DNA of 64,000 bases, from NCBI RefSeq assembly GCF_031157315.1, contig NZ_JAVIFU010000003.1, forward strand, positions 1 through 64,000, read 5' to 3'. A model generated the notes under the pieces. That model was given only the letters and a program-made list of their open reading frames with translations, made no database searches and had not been told where the DNA came from. The translations under genes were made by a program, and so were the position numbers. This DNA is from Paenibacillus sp. LHD-38. GTDB lineage: Bacteria > Bacillota > Bacilli > Paenibacillales > Paenibacillaceae. Position 1 is the stretch's first letter. Each line of letters starts with the position of its first letter. Shown here piece by piece: positions 25,097-34,740 of this stretch.

Positions 25097-27301
25097 TTAA
25101 TTAATCTGGAATTGGGATAAGCTTGCTTTTAGATCACGTGAAACGGCATCCAGCTTCTCGGACAAGCGAACTAAACCTTCGCTTATGCTAAGCTGCTCGG
25201 TGCTAAGTGAGGCAACTTCCTCGGATGTTGCCGACGATTCCTCCGCCACCGCACTCACATTTGTCATCGCATCTGCCAATACTCCTTGCGATTGGTCAAG
25301 CTGGCTAATTGATGCTGTCACGTGCTCAAGCTTCTCGGCGAATTGCCCCATCTGACCCTGCACGGACAAGAAAATCTGATTCGCTTCCTTAACCGATCCA
25401 ATTTGCTCCTGGAACAAAGGATAAGCGTTTGACAGCACCAGTACCGTCTCATCGATCTAGCCTCTGATCTTTTCGATAATCTGTCCAACGATATCAATAG
25501 ATTGACGCGACTGGTCGGCAAGCTTGCGGATTTCGTCCGCAACCACCATAAACCCTTTGCCTGCTGCTCCCGCGCGCGCTGCTTCGATCGTGGCGTTCAG
25601 GGATAAAATATTCGTTTGCTTTGTCAGATTATTGAGTACTTCCAGTATTTTCACAATCGATCCGGTGCTTTCCTTGAGCGCATCTACTTTCTCGACCATG
25701 GAGCGGGTCATTTTCTCGGTTATTCCCGTCTTTTGTATGAGAATACCCATATATGAAGTGCCCTGCCCACTAGCCTTTTCAACCTCGTTTGCTGATCGCA
25801 CCATCACTTGATTGGATTCAATAACCTTTTTCATTTGCATATTTATGTGGCTTGTTAAATCGGTACCGCGCTCTGCTTCAACTGCCAGACTGGACACGCC
25901 GCCCGCAATTTCTTCTGTCGCGACCGCTATCTCCTTAGCTGATAGAGCCGTTTTGCGGGAGGCTTCCGTCAGGTCCGCTGCCGTCAGCAGTACGTCTTCT
26001 GCGGAACGCGTAGTCTGTTTGGCCAATATTTGAATTTGGGTCATCATCCGGTTGAAGCTCTCCGACAGCTCTCCGATTTCATCATGGCGTTTCTTGAGGC
26101 TGGAGCGGACGGTCAGATTGCCGCCAGCACCTTCGTTCATAAGGTTTCGAAGCTTTACAAGCGGCTGCGCAATCGTCTTGATTACTAAAGCGCCGATCGC
26201 TACGGCGATTAGAGCAGCAATAAGTACGGTAATCCAGGTCAGCGTTTGGATCGCCTTTGCATCCCTTACAAGCTCTTTAACCGGAACCGTGCCGAGCAGT
26301 CTCCAGTTCATCGTATCGAATGTGGTATAGGCAGCAAGCACATCCGAACCGTTCGTTGATGCCGCCTTTTCCGAGCCGTTCAGGGCGGAATCTCCTTCCG
26401 TTGGCAGGCTTACTTTGGCGGGCTTGCCGATCAGCTCCGGTTCGGATGCAGCAATGTAATTGCCTTTCGAGTCTAGAATCGCCATTTCGCTGCCCTGACC
26501 AAGCACCACATCCTCGAAACGCTTGTTAATCGATGCGAGGTGAATTTCCATTAAGAGTACGTAAGAGGGTTGATTCGTCAATTTGTCTTTAATTAGACGA
26601 CTCATACCGATCGACGGCGGTGCCGGCATAACAGCCAATCCATCAGGTTGTGGCGGAATCCAGAGTGTTTTCCCATTCCTTTCAATGACCTCTTTAAACC
26701 ATTGCGTTTCTTTCAAAATCTCCGACCGGTTAGCTTGAGCAGTCCCGACATTTACAGCAGATAGCTTGGAATTCAATGGAATTAATATCACACCGCTAAT
26801 GGAGACATTACCCGTCACGTAGTTACGCAATCGATCTTTGAGCTTGCCTGCAGCTACGGATTTATTATAATCAGAATCGCTAGCCAGCACTTTCCTGACC
26901 TGTTCATGAAAATCCTCATCAATCATGATTTGCATGGATAAGTCCTCATAAGTCCTAAATATAATATCCAGATTATTAGCAACTTGATTAACCGTTTGAA
27001 AGCTCGCTTCCGATACCTTTCTTTCGACGATCTCTTTCGCTTTTGCATATGCTATTAAGCCAACAGTCATGACACACGCGATAATACTGCAAAAAATAAT
27101 TGCGAAAAGCTTCATTCCAACGGATTTAAACGGATTAGCCAGCTTAGAATCCTTCACCGTTCCAGAAAATGTCATTGAGGCGTTCGAGACGGCTTGACTG
27201 CCCGTTTGCACTTCTGCATTAACGTCGCCATCTGCTTTCGCTAGCTTTGAACCTATTGAATACGCAAACTTTCTTGCTTGTTTCTTTTCTGAATTTGTCA
27301 T
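25097..27301 (-). pseudogene. methyl-accepting chemotaxis protein interrupted by one in-frame TAG
   Basis: Reading continuously gives about 734 residues: a cytoplasmic start, a membrane helix near 65-85, an extracellular dCache-type sensor (about 90-345), a second helix ([20 protein letters not shown]), a HAMP domain, and a signalling domain with [31 protein letters not shown] single TAG at 25457-25459, after about 614 residues ([11 protein letters not shown]), stops it. The same frame then runs on for 120 residues (SAVAEESSATSEEVASL) to its natural stop. There is no frameshift. The truncated product keeps the kinase-control tip but loses the returning helix, so it is probably inactive unless the TAG is read through or is a sequence error. 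Confidence 0.85.
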
Positions 27302-27551
27302 TGGGAAGATACCGCCTTTATTATTGTCAGTGAAATCATATCCATATCCTTCTAAATTACGTTAAAAAACAGCATATATCTTTTGATTTTTTTTGATCGT
27401 CTATTTCATTTTGATCTGGTTTTAAAATTTAAGCGGAACCTTATGCCGAGCAAACGATGTTTGTGAAGTCCTATACTATTTAAAGTAATCTGTAAACTTT
27501 ATAGGGTAGGCACCCAATCTAATAAAAGGTAAAGTTTTTGATGAACCACAA

Positions 27552-27565
27552 TGCAAGCGGTTACG
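27552..27565 (+). promoter_or_regulatory. cre-like site upstream of GH8
   Basis: TGCAAGCGGTTACG resembles the CcpA site in its CG core and flanks, but mismatches at two outer positions. It lies 65 bases before the GH8 start. The rest of the gap from 27302 holds no other clear signal. Confidence 0.4.
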
Positions 27566-27629
27566 TTCATTGATAGGCAAAAATTAAAAGAAAGCTTAAC
27601 CGGATTACTATCATGGGAGGGATTATACG

Positions 27630-28790
27630 ATGTTGCTTAAACAGGGAACAGGCGCTTATTATACAGGGAATTATAGGAATCTATTTATGGAATACGGCTA
27701 TAAGAATGAGGATATCCATGCGCGTGTCGAACAGACGTGGGAGCAGCTGTTTTACGGTGATGAGAGTACGCGGATCTATTTCGAATCCGGAGACGATATG
27801 GGCTATTTGCTGGATACCGGAAATATCGATGTCCGCACAGAAGGAATGTCGTATGGGATGATGATGGCCGTCCAGATGGATCGTAAGGATTTTTTTGATC
27901 GGATTTGGAAATGGACGATGACCTACATGTACATGAATGAAGGTGAAAATGCCGGCTATTTTGCTTGGTCCTGCAATACCGACGGGTCTAGGCGATCAAA
28001 CGGTCCGGCTCCGGACGGTGAAGAATATTTCGCGCTTGCTCTTTTCTTCGCTTCGCATCGCTGGGGCGATGGCTTGGCGCCATTCGATTACGGAAATCAG
28101 GCACGAAGCCTGCTTCACAGCTGCGTGCATAAGGGTGAAAATAACGATGGCAGTCCAATGTGGGAGCCTTCCAATCAATTGATTAAATTCATACCCAATT
28201 GTGATTATTCCGACCCTTCCTACCATTTGCCCCACTTTTACGAGTTGTTTGCACTATGGGCAAATCCGGTTGACCGCATCTTTTGGAAGAAAGCGGCGGA
28301 TGCGAGCAGGAATTATTTGAAGCTGTCATGCCATCCCGTTACGGGACTGGCGCCTGAATATGCCTATTATGACGGAACTCCAAACGATGAGCGAGGCTAT
28401 GGCCATTTTTTCAGCGATTCTTATCGTGTAGCCGCCAATATTGGACTGGATTCTGAATGGTTCGGCGTCGATGAATGGCAGCACGAAGAGGCTAACCGGA
28501 TTCAAGCTTTTTTCGCGGGCATTGACCCGTCTGATTACAGACGCTATACGATTGCGGGCGAACCGTTTGATGAAAAATCGCTGCATCCCGTTGGTTTATT
28601 GGCAACAAATGCGATGGCCTCCCTCGCGGCTCCCGCAGGTCCGAATGCAAAAGAAAGCGTTGATTTGCTATGGAATACCCCACTTCGCACGGGTGTTCGC
28701 CGCTACTATGACAATTGTCTTTATTTGTTCGCTATGCTCGCATTGAGCGGCAATTTCAGGATGTGGATGCCTGCAGAAAACCATTCGTAA
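27630..28790 (+). CDS. GH8 reducing-end xylose-releasing exo-oligoxylanase
   Basis: A 386-residue glycoside hydrolase of family 8 without a signal peptide, so it acts on imported xylo-oligosaccharides in the cytoplasm, releasing xylose from the reducing end. The likely acid is Glu71 in VRTEGMSYGMMM and the likely base Asp263 in GYGHFFSDSYRVAANIG. The length and the residue numbers agree with the characterised Rex enzyme of alkaliphilic Bacillus. WKWTMTYMYM and YFAWSCNTDG are further family segments. ATG at 27630 follows GGGAGGGATTATACG. It stands alone; no xylan transporter is adjacent. Confidence 0.93.
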   Translation: MLLKQGTGAYYTGNYRNLFMEYGYKNEDIHARVEQTWEQLFYGDESTRIYFESGDDMGYLLDTGNIDVRTEGMSYGMMMAVQMDRKDFFDRIWKWTMTYMYMNEGENAGYFAWSCNTDGSRRSNGPAPDGEEYFALALFFASHRWGDGLAPFDYGNQARSLLHSCVHKGENNDGSPMWEPSNQLIKFIPNCDYSDPSYHLPHFYELFALWANPVDRIFWKKAADASRNYLKLSCHPVTGLAPEYAYYDGTPNDERGYGHFFSDSYRVAANIGLDSEWFGVDEWQHEEANRIQAFFAGIDPSDYRRYTIAGEPFDEKSLHPVGLLATNAMASLAAPAGPNAKESVDLLWNTPLRTGVRRYYDNCLYLFAMLALSGNFRMWMPAENHS

Positions 28791-28853
28791 TAAGGGTTAG
28801 CTGCCTCCGTTCTTCCTATGACACAAGCTATTCAGCAATCTTCTTTCCAAGAA

Positions 28854-28886
28854 AAGGTACTTAGCATTTCGCTGAGTGCCTTTTTT
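28854..28886 (+). terminator. intrinsic terminator of GH8
   Basis: AAGGTACTTAGC, a five-base loop and GCTGAGTGCCTT, with two G-U pairs, then TTTT. Confidence 0.85.
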
Positions 28887-28998
28887 GCTTTACAGTTAAT
28901 ATATTGGAATTTCATTCGCTGCTGATTTAGATCACCAACATGAATTGACGGGGAAAATGATCAGTAATAATATATGGATGGAGAATATCTCATTTTTC

Positions 28999-29101
28999 AA
29001 TATATAAGAATTTATAAGTTTTCACTTATAAATGTGCTTATATATCTCCGCGAAACGATAGCTTTTGCCACTGAGGACGGCGACAGCCGTTTACGCTTGT
29101 A
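28999..29101 (-). repeat. structured intergenic repeat, copy C
   Basis: About 103 bases on the minus strand, nearly identical to the copy at 50890-50992. Its parts are a GC-rich head (GCG-T-AAACG ... CGTTT-CGC closing a CGGC/GCCG hairpin) and an AT-rich hairpin with a GAAA loop (ATTTATAAGT/ACTTATAAAT inside ATATATAAG/CTTATATAT). It lies between GH8 and the pentapeptide gene, with no open frame. The rest of this gap holds only the GH8 terminator. Confidence 0.85.
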
Positions 29102-29164
29102 TTTTAACAATAATATGATCACCGTATGCCTTGCTATATAGGCAGTGATTTAGGAGGATATGAG

Positions 29165-30031
29165 TTGCCTGAGATAGACAATAATTCTGATAAATTATCC
29201 GAAAAAGCTTTGAGTCTGCTAGGAGATTGCGAGAAATGTTTTGGCCTGTGCTGTGTGGCTCTCCCATTCTCTGCTTCAGTAGACTTCGCGATGGACAAAG
29301 ATGCCGGACAACCTTGCCAAAACCTGCAAGCCGACTTCCGCTGCGGCATTCACAATCGCCTCAGAAAACAAGGCTTTCGAGGCTGCACGGTATACGATTG
29401 CTTCGGAGCGGGCCAAAAAGTTTCCAATGTCACCTTTAATGGACGCGACTGGCGCAATACTCCAGAATCAGCTGAATTGATGCTTGAAGTGTTCCAGATT
29501 ATGCGGCAGCTCCACGAGCTGCTCTATTATTTGACAGAAGCAGTGACATTGCAACCTGCAAGGCCCATTCAAGAAGATCTTCACGCAGCGCTTGAAGAGG
29601 TAGAAAATCTAACTCTACTTAGTCCCGGCTCTATCATCGAGATAGATATTTCAGCAAAACGAGCCGAAATCAATGCTCTTCTCCTGAGGACTAGCGAGCT
29701 CGTGCGAGCCGATACCCAGCTTCAGCTAAAAGTGCCGGCAAAGCGTCAGAAAACCTATGGCCGAGGAGCAGATCTCATGGGGGCTAATCTCAGAAAAGCA
29801 GATCTTAGATGCGCAAACCTGAGAGGCGCTTATCTTATAGCTGCAGACCTAAGAAACGCTGATCTAAGAGCAGCTGACCTTATCGGAGCTGATTTCCGTG
29901 ATGCAGACGTCAGAGGCGCTGACCTTACCGGCAGCATCTTTCTTACTCAATCGCAGCTCAATGCAGCTAAAGGTGATTCCGGTACCAAGCTGCCTAATGC
30001 GTTAACCCGCCCATCACACTGGTCTGCCTAA
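29165..30031 (+). CDS. cysteine-rich pentapeptide-repeat protein
   Basis: A 288-residue protein. The N-terminal third is cysteine-rich (DCEKCFGLCC, then two further C pairs ending GCTVYDCFGAGQ), like a small metal- or cluster-binding module. A helical middle follows. From about residue 200 there is a run of roughly ten A(D/N)LRxA pentapeptides (ANLRKADLRCANLRGAY), which form a right-handed square beta-helix. The role of such proteins is largely unknown; some mimic DNA and bind gyrase. TTG at 29165 is chosen because TAGGAGG stands seven bases before it. The ATG at 29126 has no ribosome-binding site. Confidence 0.85.
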   Translation: MPEIDNNSDKLSEKALSLLGDCEKCFGLCCVALPFSASVDFAMDKDAGQPCQNLQADFRCGIHNRLRKQGFRGCTVYDCFGAGQKVSNVTFNGRDWRNTPESAELMLEVFQIMRQLHELLYYLTEAVTLQPARPIQEDLHAALEEVENLTLLSPGSIIEIDISAKRAEINALLLRTSELVRADTQLQLKVPAKRQKTYGRGADLMGANLRKADLRCANLRGAYLIAADLRNADLRAADLIGADFRDADVRGADLTGSIFLTQSQLNAAKGDSGTKLPNALTRPSHWSA

Positions 30032-30066
30032 TCTTTTTGAGATAATCATGAGAATGCTCAAGAAAA

Positions 30067-30096
30067 AAGGCTGATCACATAAAAGTGATCAGCCTT
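30067..30096. terminator. bidirectional terminator
   Basis: AAGGCTGATCAC, a six-base loop and GTGATCAGCCTT, with TTTTTT on the minus side. It lies between the convergent pentapeptide and YCF48-like genes. Confidence 0.88.
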
Positions 30097-30115
30097 AACA
30101 GTCGTACCAATATTA

Positions 30116-31246
30116 TTAGTCGTTACTCGGAATAGTGAGTTTATTTGACCAGGTTTTGCCGCCATCCGTTGTTCCATACAATGCAGGGGAAGACAAGCTT
30201 GTATCAGCCATCCAGCCTCGATTTTTACTTATAAACGAAATGACGGACTCAAATCCTTTAATCGTTTTGAGATTTACCCAAGTCTTTCCAACGCCCAATG
30301 AACGGCCGACCCCGATAACTTCACCCGCAGGAGAATAACCACCCAGTATCGCTGCTCCATCAACCAGTTCCAAATTGCTGGAATGACCGCCAGGCGAAGC
30401 GGGCCCTTCTTGAACAACACCGACTGCTCCTCCCGGCGCAGCTCCGCCTCCGGCTGTGGATTGGCTTATCACCTTGCGCCAGCTTAATCCGTTATCAGAA
30501 GAACCATACAGCGAATAGGATTGCTGGGACATCCCGAAGCCTCCGTTAAATCTCGCCCAGACCTGACTGCCGTTTGTGTAAATTTCACCGCCGCTGACCT
30601 CACTTGATTTCACGGTTAGTTTTGTTGACCAATTCACGCCGCCATCCGTTGTTCTGGAAAGCTTGTAGCCAAACCCAGGCACTATGATTAGTGCCCAGCC
30701 ATGCTTCACGTCAGTAAATTCTGCGTATCGGGTGTTAGCAGGCGTTGAGATCTTCGTCCATGTTTTTCCGCCGGTCGATGTTTTGTAAGCAAATGCCCTT
30801 GTATAACCGAAGCCGTTTTTCGTATCTGTAAACTTAATCCGTTCCAGCGCGAGAGAACCCATTGGTATTTTTGTAAAGCTGCTTCCGCCGTCTGTCGTAT
30901 GAATTAAAGCATTTGTTCCCGCAGAAGAGGATTTCGCCAACGCCCATCCGGTCGTATTGGATATAAAATCAAGCTGGGTAAACTGCCACGTACCCTTGTA
31001 GATCGACTGCCAGGACGAGCCTGCATCCGAGGTGCCAATTAGAAAACCGTTACCTGCAGCACGACCTGTCGTCGCGTTTAGAAATTCAATATCGCTGAAG
31101 CGGTAAGTTGAATCTCCGGCGGGCGTGCCTATAAATAAATCGTTGGCACTAGCTGCTCCCACTGCATGCGTAAGCGGAATCACCCCAGTGATTCCAATGG
31201 CAAGCGCCGCTGCTACAAGTCCTGATTTTAGTTTCAATAATCTCAT
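30116..31246 (-). CDS. secreted YCF48/BNR-repeat beta-propeller protein
   Basis: A 376-residue secreted protein. A signal peptide (1-32, LKSGLVAAALAIGITGVIP) is followed by repeated blades, each ending in a T-D-G-G-x-x-W/F pattern (TTDGGSSFTKI, STGGKTWTKI, TTDGGVNWSTK, GTTDGGKTWSN). This is the signature of YCF48/photosystem II assembly-factor-like and sialidase-type propellers. No catalytic sialidase residues are evident, so it is probably a binding or scaffold protein outside the cell. ATG at 31246 follows GCAGGAGGAAAAAA; an in-frame ATG 12 codons upstream has no such site. Confidence 0.85.
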   Translation of the reverse strand: MRLLKLKSGLVAAALAIGITGVIPLTHAVGAASANDLFIGTPAGDSTYRFSDIEFLNATTGRAAGNGFLIGTSDAGSSWQSIYKGTWQFTQLDFISNTTGWALAKSSSAGTNALIHTTDGGSSFTKIPMGSLALERIKFTDTKNGFGYTRAFAYKTSTGGKTWTKISTPANTRYAEFTDVKHGWALIIVPGFGYKLSRTTDGGVNWSTKLTVKSSEVSGGEIYTNGSQVWARFNGGFGMSQQSYSLYGSSDNGLSWRKVISQSTAGGGAAPGGAVGVVQEGPASPGGHSSNLELVDGAAILGGYSPAGEVIGVGRSLGVGKTWVNLKTIKGFESVISFISKNRGWMADTSLSSPALYGTTDGGKTWSNKLTIPSND

Positions 31247-31294
31247 TTTTTTCCTCCTGCCTATCCGTTGTAGTTTAGACATGTATACAACAAA

Positions 31295-31330
31295 ATACCC
31301 TTCTTGGATCCAAACGAACCCGAAGGGTAT
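31295..31330 (-). terminator. terminator after the GyrI-like pair
   Basis: ATACCCTTC, an 18-base loop and GAAGGGTAT, then TTTGTTG on the minus strand. It separates the GyrI-like genes from the YCF48-like gene. Confidence 0.65.
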
Positions 31331-31406
31331 AAGGTTGCTTAACGGGAGGAACAGAAAAAAAAGGAGTCATCTCGGAAAGTTAAGCAGAATGGTAGTCGTT
31401 TGTTCA

Positions 31407-31925
31407 TTAACTTCCAAGCTTCCTTCTCACTGGATACAGCATATTGAAATTAAAGGTCTCGATAGCTTGATAAGGGATCGTCAAAGCGTTTAGCGGTTCC
31501 ATGGGTACGGTCTCCATGCCGAGTACGCCCTGTCGATGATCAAGCTCATAGTCCTGCGACTGCTTCAGCCACTAGAACATGGTTTCATAAACACGCCACA
31601 TATGCGCTTCGTTCCCAAGCACGCGGGCGCTCGCACACAATCCTCCGCTTACCTCCAGCTTCTCGACGACTTCCGGCACCGAACCGAACTCGCGAACCTC
31701 CAGGCCAACCCATAGTGTATCGACTTCCTTATTCCATTGCTTCTGCGGGATAAATACATAAGCTTTCGGGCCAGCTGCCAAACGCGCATCATCGAGAGAT
31801 ACATGTTTTGTAAGCATGCTCCACGCGAATCTGGTTCCGCTTTTGTCCGGTGTCATGCTTGTCCGAACCGCCAACGCTTTAAAAGGCGCAACCTCTACCA
31901 AATCAACTACAATGGACTCTTGCAT
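31407..31925 (-). pseudogene. GyrI-like effector-binding protein interrupted by one TAG
   Basis: The frame from 31925 codes a GyrI-like/SOUL-type ligand-binding domain (DLVEVAPFKALAVRTSM, YVFIPQKQWNKEVDTLWVGL) for 117 residues to a TAG at 31572-31574. The same frame then continues for 54 sensible residues (WLKQSQDYELDHRQGVLGME, then IETFNFNMLYPVRRK) to a TAA at 31407. Related proteins carry the whole stretch, so the TAG replaces one codon, probably glutamate. No other lesion is seen. Such proteins bind small amphipathic ligands or act as effector sensors. Confidence 0.75.
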
Positions 31926-31942
31926 ACGAACCGTCTCCTATT

Positions 31943-32452
31943 CTATTTCGCCCGTATTGGAAAATATAAGTCAATCTCGGAATTCGGATCGCCTGGCTGC
32001 GTATAACGCTGGTCATAAAATTCAAATTCGTATTTGCCTGTGTGTATGCCCCCGTCATATTCGTAGGGACTGCTTGGCAGCCAATGTCCCCAGAAATGCA
32101 TGAAAGCATCGCTTATCCCGTCAAGCGGTCCTCGAAAAGTAAGCACAGCATAACGCGCAGCTGGTACTTCAATGCTTATCATGCCTTCAGGAATGTCACC
32201 AACCTGATTAATTTGTACGGAAGCGGTATAGTCGAACGGAGCTCCCGGCGGATTGTCTGGATTTTGCAGCATTAATCCAAAGCTGCGCCAGCCCAGCTGG
32301 CCTTGTATTTCCGGTATGCGGCTGCCGAATCGTGCCCAAAGCTTGGCAATGGCGTTTTCAGAGGCGGGCAATGAAGAATCAAAATGAATGGTCTCGGTGA
32401 TGCCAACAACGTGAAAGGCAGGTTTCTCGATGATTTTGGTTTCAATAATCAT
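31943..32452 (-). CDS. GyrI-like/AraC effector-binding-domain protein
   Basis: A 169-residue single-domain protein with the effector-binding fold found at the C-terminus of AraC-type regulators and in GyrI: IIEKPAFHVVGITETI at the start, IPEGMISIEVPAARYAVLTF in the middle, and HTGKYEFEFYDQRY near the end with a ligand-pocket glutamate. There is no DNA-binding part. Free-standing versions bind drugs or dyes, or act as small hydrolases. AAGGAGAGATGGATCGATT precedes the ATG. It is followed after 17 bases by a second, interrupted member of the same superfamily, so the two form one operon. Confidence 0.82.
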   Translation of the reverse strand: MIIETKIIEKPAFHVVGITETIHFDSSLPASENAIAKLWARFGSRIPEIQGQLGWRSFGLMLQNPDNPPGAPFDYTASVQINQVGDIPEGMISIEVPAARYAVLTFRGPLDGISDAFMHFWGHWLPSSPYEYDGGIHTGKYEFEFYDQRYTQPGDPNSEIDLYFPIRAK

Positions 32453-32566
32453 AATCGATCCATCTCTCCTTAATCTAAAATGATTGATTCGGCTTCCATA
32501 TGATGCATTTCCATATTACCACATTATGGTATTGGTTGGATGTTCGGTTTCTGCCCATTGGCCATA

Positions 32567-32602
32567 AAACAAGACCAATCCACAAAGGGATCGGTCTTGT
32601 TC
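32567..32602 (-). terminator. intrinsic terminator of the PL11 gene
   Basis: AACAAGACCGATCC, a short loop and GGATTGGTCTTGTT, then TT on the minus strand, with one mispair in a long stem. It lies 15 bases past the stop. Confidence 0.85.
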
Positions 32603-32617
32603 CGCAAATCACACCCG

Positions 32618-34483
32618 TCAAGGCGTTGTATAAATTTCAGGCTTGGGCGAGGATGACATCCCGTTTCCTAAAAAGTAACCCGTATGAGGCGGCTGATTAT
32701 AGGCCACATTTTGCCATGCAATGGATAAACGATATACCGGATCATGCATCAGAGTATGGATTTTGGAGCTGGTGACATAAGTGGTTGTATAAATTCGCAG
32801 CGCAGAATTATCCGATTTACGCCAAATTATTTCCTCCCGCCAATCACCTAGCAAATCGGCCTGCAGGGATGGCGTTGCTTTTGTTCCGTTATTGGAGGCC
32901 ACGCTTACTCCTGTCAACAAATTACTGGATTGATTCGCTGCCGGATTCCACTTATCGACCTTAATGCCGTCAAGAAGCTCCCGTGATAGATCACCATCCC
33001 ACCATATGCCAAAATTGATCGATGGCGTGGAGGTGCTGATTTTGGCGCCAGTAATTGAATATAAACCAACGCCGTTGCTCGCCCATACCTCAGCCCCCGG
33101 ATAATTCGGGTCAATATCCGCTGCCATGCCTCGGCCGGTATCTTGACCTGTCTGAACTCCCCAGAGGATCGAGCCCGTTCCAGCATCCCATACCGCGGCC
33201 CCATATGGTGAGCTAGTGCTTTCCATTACCTTAAATACTTCCATTCCGGATCGATTGGGGTTTAAATCGCTAACATGAAGGGCATCCCCATGACCTAGAT
33301 TGGTATTATATAACATTGAGCCATTGTCATTAATCGTTAGAGCGCCATAAACGATTTCATCCTTACCGTCACTATCCACATCGGCCACGCTCAAGCTATG
33401 ATTTCCTTGGCCTGCTGTTCCCCCATTCGTAGAGCTGTTGCTGTCGAAGGTCCATTTTCTCGTTAAGCTTCCGTTTCTCCAGTCCAAAGCAACCACCACG
33501 GTACGCGTATAATAGCCTCTTGCCATAATGATGCTTGGCCGCACGCCGTCAATGTAAGCTACGCCAGCTAGAAAACGATCCACGCGGTTGCCGTAATTAT
33601 CGCCCCAGCTGGAAACGGTGCCTCTTGGTGGCACATAATCAATCGTGGTGAGCGCTTTCCCCGTTTGTCCCGAGAAAACGGTCAAAAACTCCGGACCTGA
33701 CAAAATATAACCGCTCGAATTACGATAATCCGCACTTCCGCTGCCTATCGTAACCCCTGTTCCGTCAATCGTGCCGTCAGCCGTTTTGGTAACCACCTCG
33801 GCTTTGCCGTCTCCGTCGAAATCATATACCAAAAATTGCGTATAATGAGCGCCGGCTCGGATATTGCGCCCGAGATCAATTCGCCATAGCCGGGTACCGT
33901 TCAGCTCATAAGCATCCAAATAAACATTGCCTGTGTATCCGCTTTGCGAGTTATCTTTGGCATTCGAAGGGTCCCACTTCATAACAATTTCATAATCCCC
34001 GTCACCGTCCAAATCGCCAACGCTGGAATCATTGGCGTTATAAGTATAGCTCACCCCATCGGGCGTCGTCCCTCCAGCGGGCTGCTGGACCGGAACATCC
34101 AAATAAGAATTGCTCCAGACGCTTGCCGCTGGTGAAGCAGCCTGCTCCGTGCCATTCACGATGGCTCGTACCGAATAACTCGAAGAGGAAGTACCAGCCG
34201 TATCCTGATAGTTAGTGCTGTTCGTGATAGGAGCTGCGTTTATCTTCGTTCCATTACGATATAAGTTAAATGATACGGATAAATCTTCCGTGCCGAGCAG
34301 TCTCCAGCTTACAAATACGCCGCTGGCTACCTTCACGGCGACTACGCCTCGGTTAAGCTTCTCGGCTTGTCGCGCCGCGGCGGCATGAACCGTCTGATCA
34401 GGTATAACGGTTGGCATGAGCAACGTAAGCACAAACATAACGATAGCCGTGGAACGCAGCAAATGATGCAGTTTTATACACAT
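32618..34483 (-). CDS. secreted rhamnogalacturonan lyase, PL11 family (YesW-like)
   Basis: A 621-residue secreted enzyme that cuts the rhamnogalacturonan I backbone of pectin by beta-elimination. Signal peptide about 1-35 (ending VHAAAARQ), an N-terminal FN3-like segment (VFVSWRLLGTEDLSVSFNLYRNGTKI), then an eight-bladed propeller with calcium-binding DxDGDG repeats (DLDGDGDYE, DFDGDGKAE, DVDSDGKDE) and the PL11 motifs KWDPSNAKDNSQSG and GDWREEIIWR. The length is normal for the family. The start is ATG 34483, seven bases after TTGGAGG; two other in-frame ATGs are too close or too far. A cre-like site lies upstream. Confidence 0.95.
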   Translation of the reverse strand: MCIKLHHLLRSTAIVMFVLTLLMPTVIPDQTVHAAAARQAEKLNRGVVAVKVASGVFVSWRLLGTEDLSVSFNLYRNGTKINAAPITNSTNYQDTAGTSSSSYSVRAIVNGTEQAASPAASVWSNSYLDVPVQQPAGGTTPDGVSYTYNANDSSVGDLDGDGDYEIVMKWDPSNAKDNSQSGYTGNVYLDAYELNGTRLWRIDLGRNIRAGAHYTQFLVYDFDGDGKAEVVTKTADGTIDGTGVTIGSGSADYRNSSGYILSGPEFLTVFSGQTGKALTTIDYVPPRGTVSSWGDNYGNRVDRFLAGVAYIDGVRPSIIMARGYYTRTVVVALDWRNGSLTRKWTFDSNSSTNGGTAGQGNHSLSVADVDSDGKDEIVYGALTINDNGSMLYNTNLGHGDALHVSDLNPNRSGMEVFKVMESTSSPYGAAVWDAGTGSILWGVQTGQDTGRGMAADIDPNYPGAEVWASNGVGLYSITGAKISTSTPSINFGIWWDGDLSRELLDGIKVDKWNPAANQSSNLLTGVSVASNNGTKATPSLQADLLGDWREEIIWRKSDNSALRIYTTTYVTSSKIHTLMHDPVYRLSIAWQNVAYNQPPHTGYFLGNGMSSSPKPEIYTTP

Positions 34484-34515
34484 TTTCATTCCTCCAATCA
34501 TTTTTTGATCATAAA

Positions 34516-34529
34516 AGAAAGCGCTTACC
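34516..34529 (-). promoter_or_regulatory. cre-like CcpA site upstream of PL11
   Basis: AGAAAGCGCTTACC matches 12 of 14 positions of the palindromic core TGAAAGCGCTTACA. It lies 33 bases before the PL11 start, consistent with catabolite repression. The rest of the 34484-34740 gap shows no further clear feature. Confidence 0.65.
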
Positions 34530-34740
34530 ATAAAGGGTCGCAGCCGCCTTATTCACCTCCCAACTATGAAATAGAGTCCACAGAGACTGGTTAGTCCAAT
34601 GCCGTCAACCTCATTATTGACGCACTTTATTCGAATGCCTACATTAAAAATCAGATATCTTGTTCGAAAATCAGACTTTTTAGTTGATTTCTAAAATATC
34701 CAAATTTTTATATAAAGTGAAAATAGTACAAAACAAAACA

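Noticed and set aside
25097..25438. A separate short chemotaxis gene
   Set aside because: It is in the same frame as the upstream chemoreceptor, separated only by one TAG, and lacks its own ribosome-binding site.
28999..29101. CRISPR repeat or rRNA/tRNA fragment
   Set aside because: There is only one copy here with no spacer pattern, and it does not fold as a tRNA; it matches the element at 50.9 kb instead.
30116..31246. Photosystem II assembly factor
   Set aside because: The YCF48-type blades match by fold, but the host is a non-photosynthetic Bacillota. Only the propeller call is kept.
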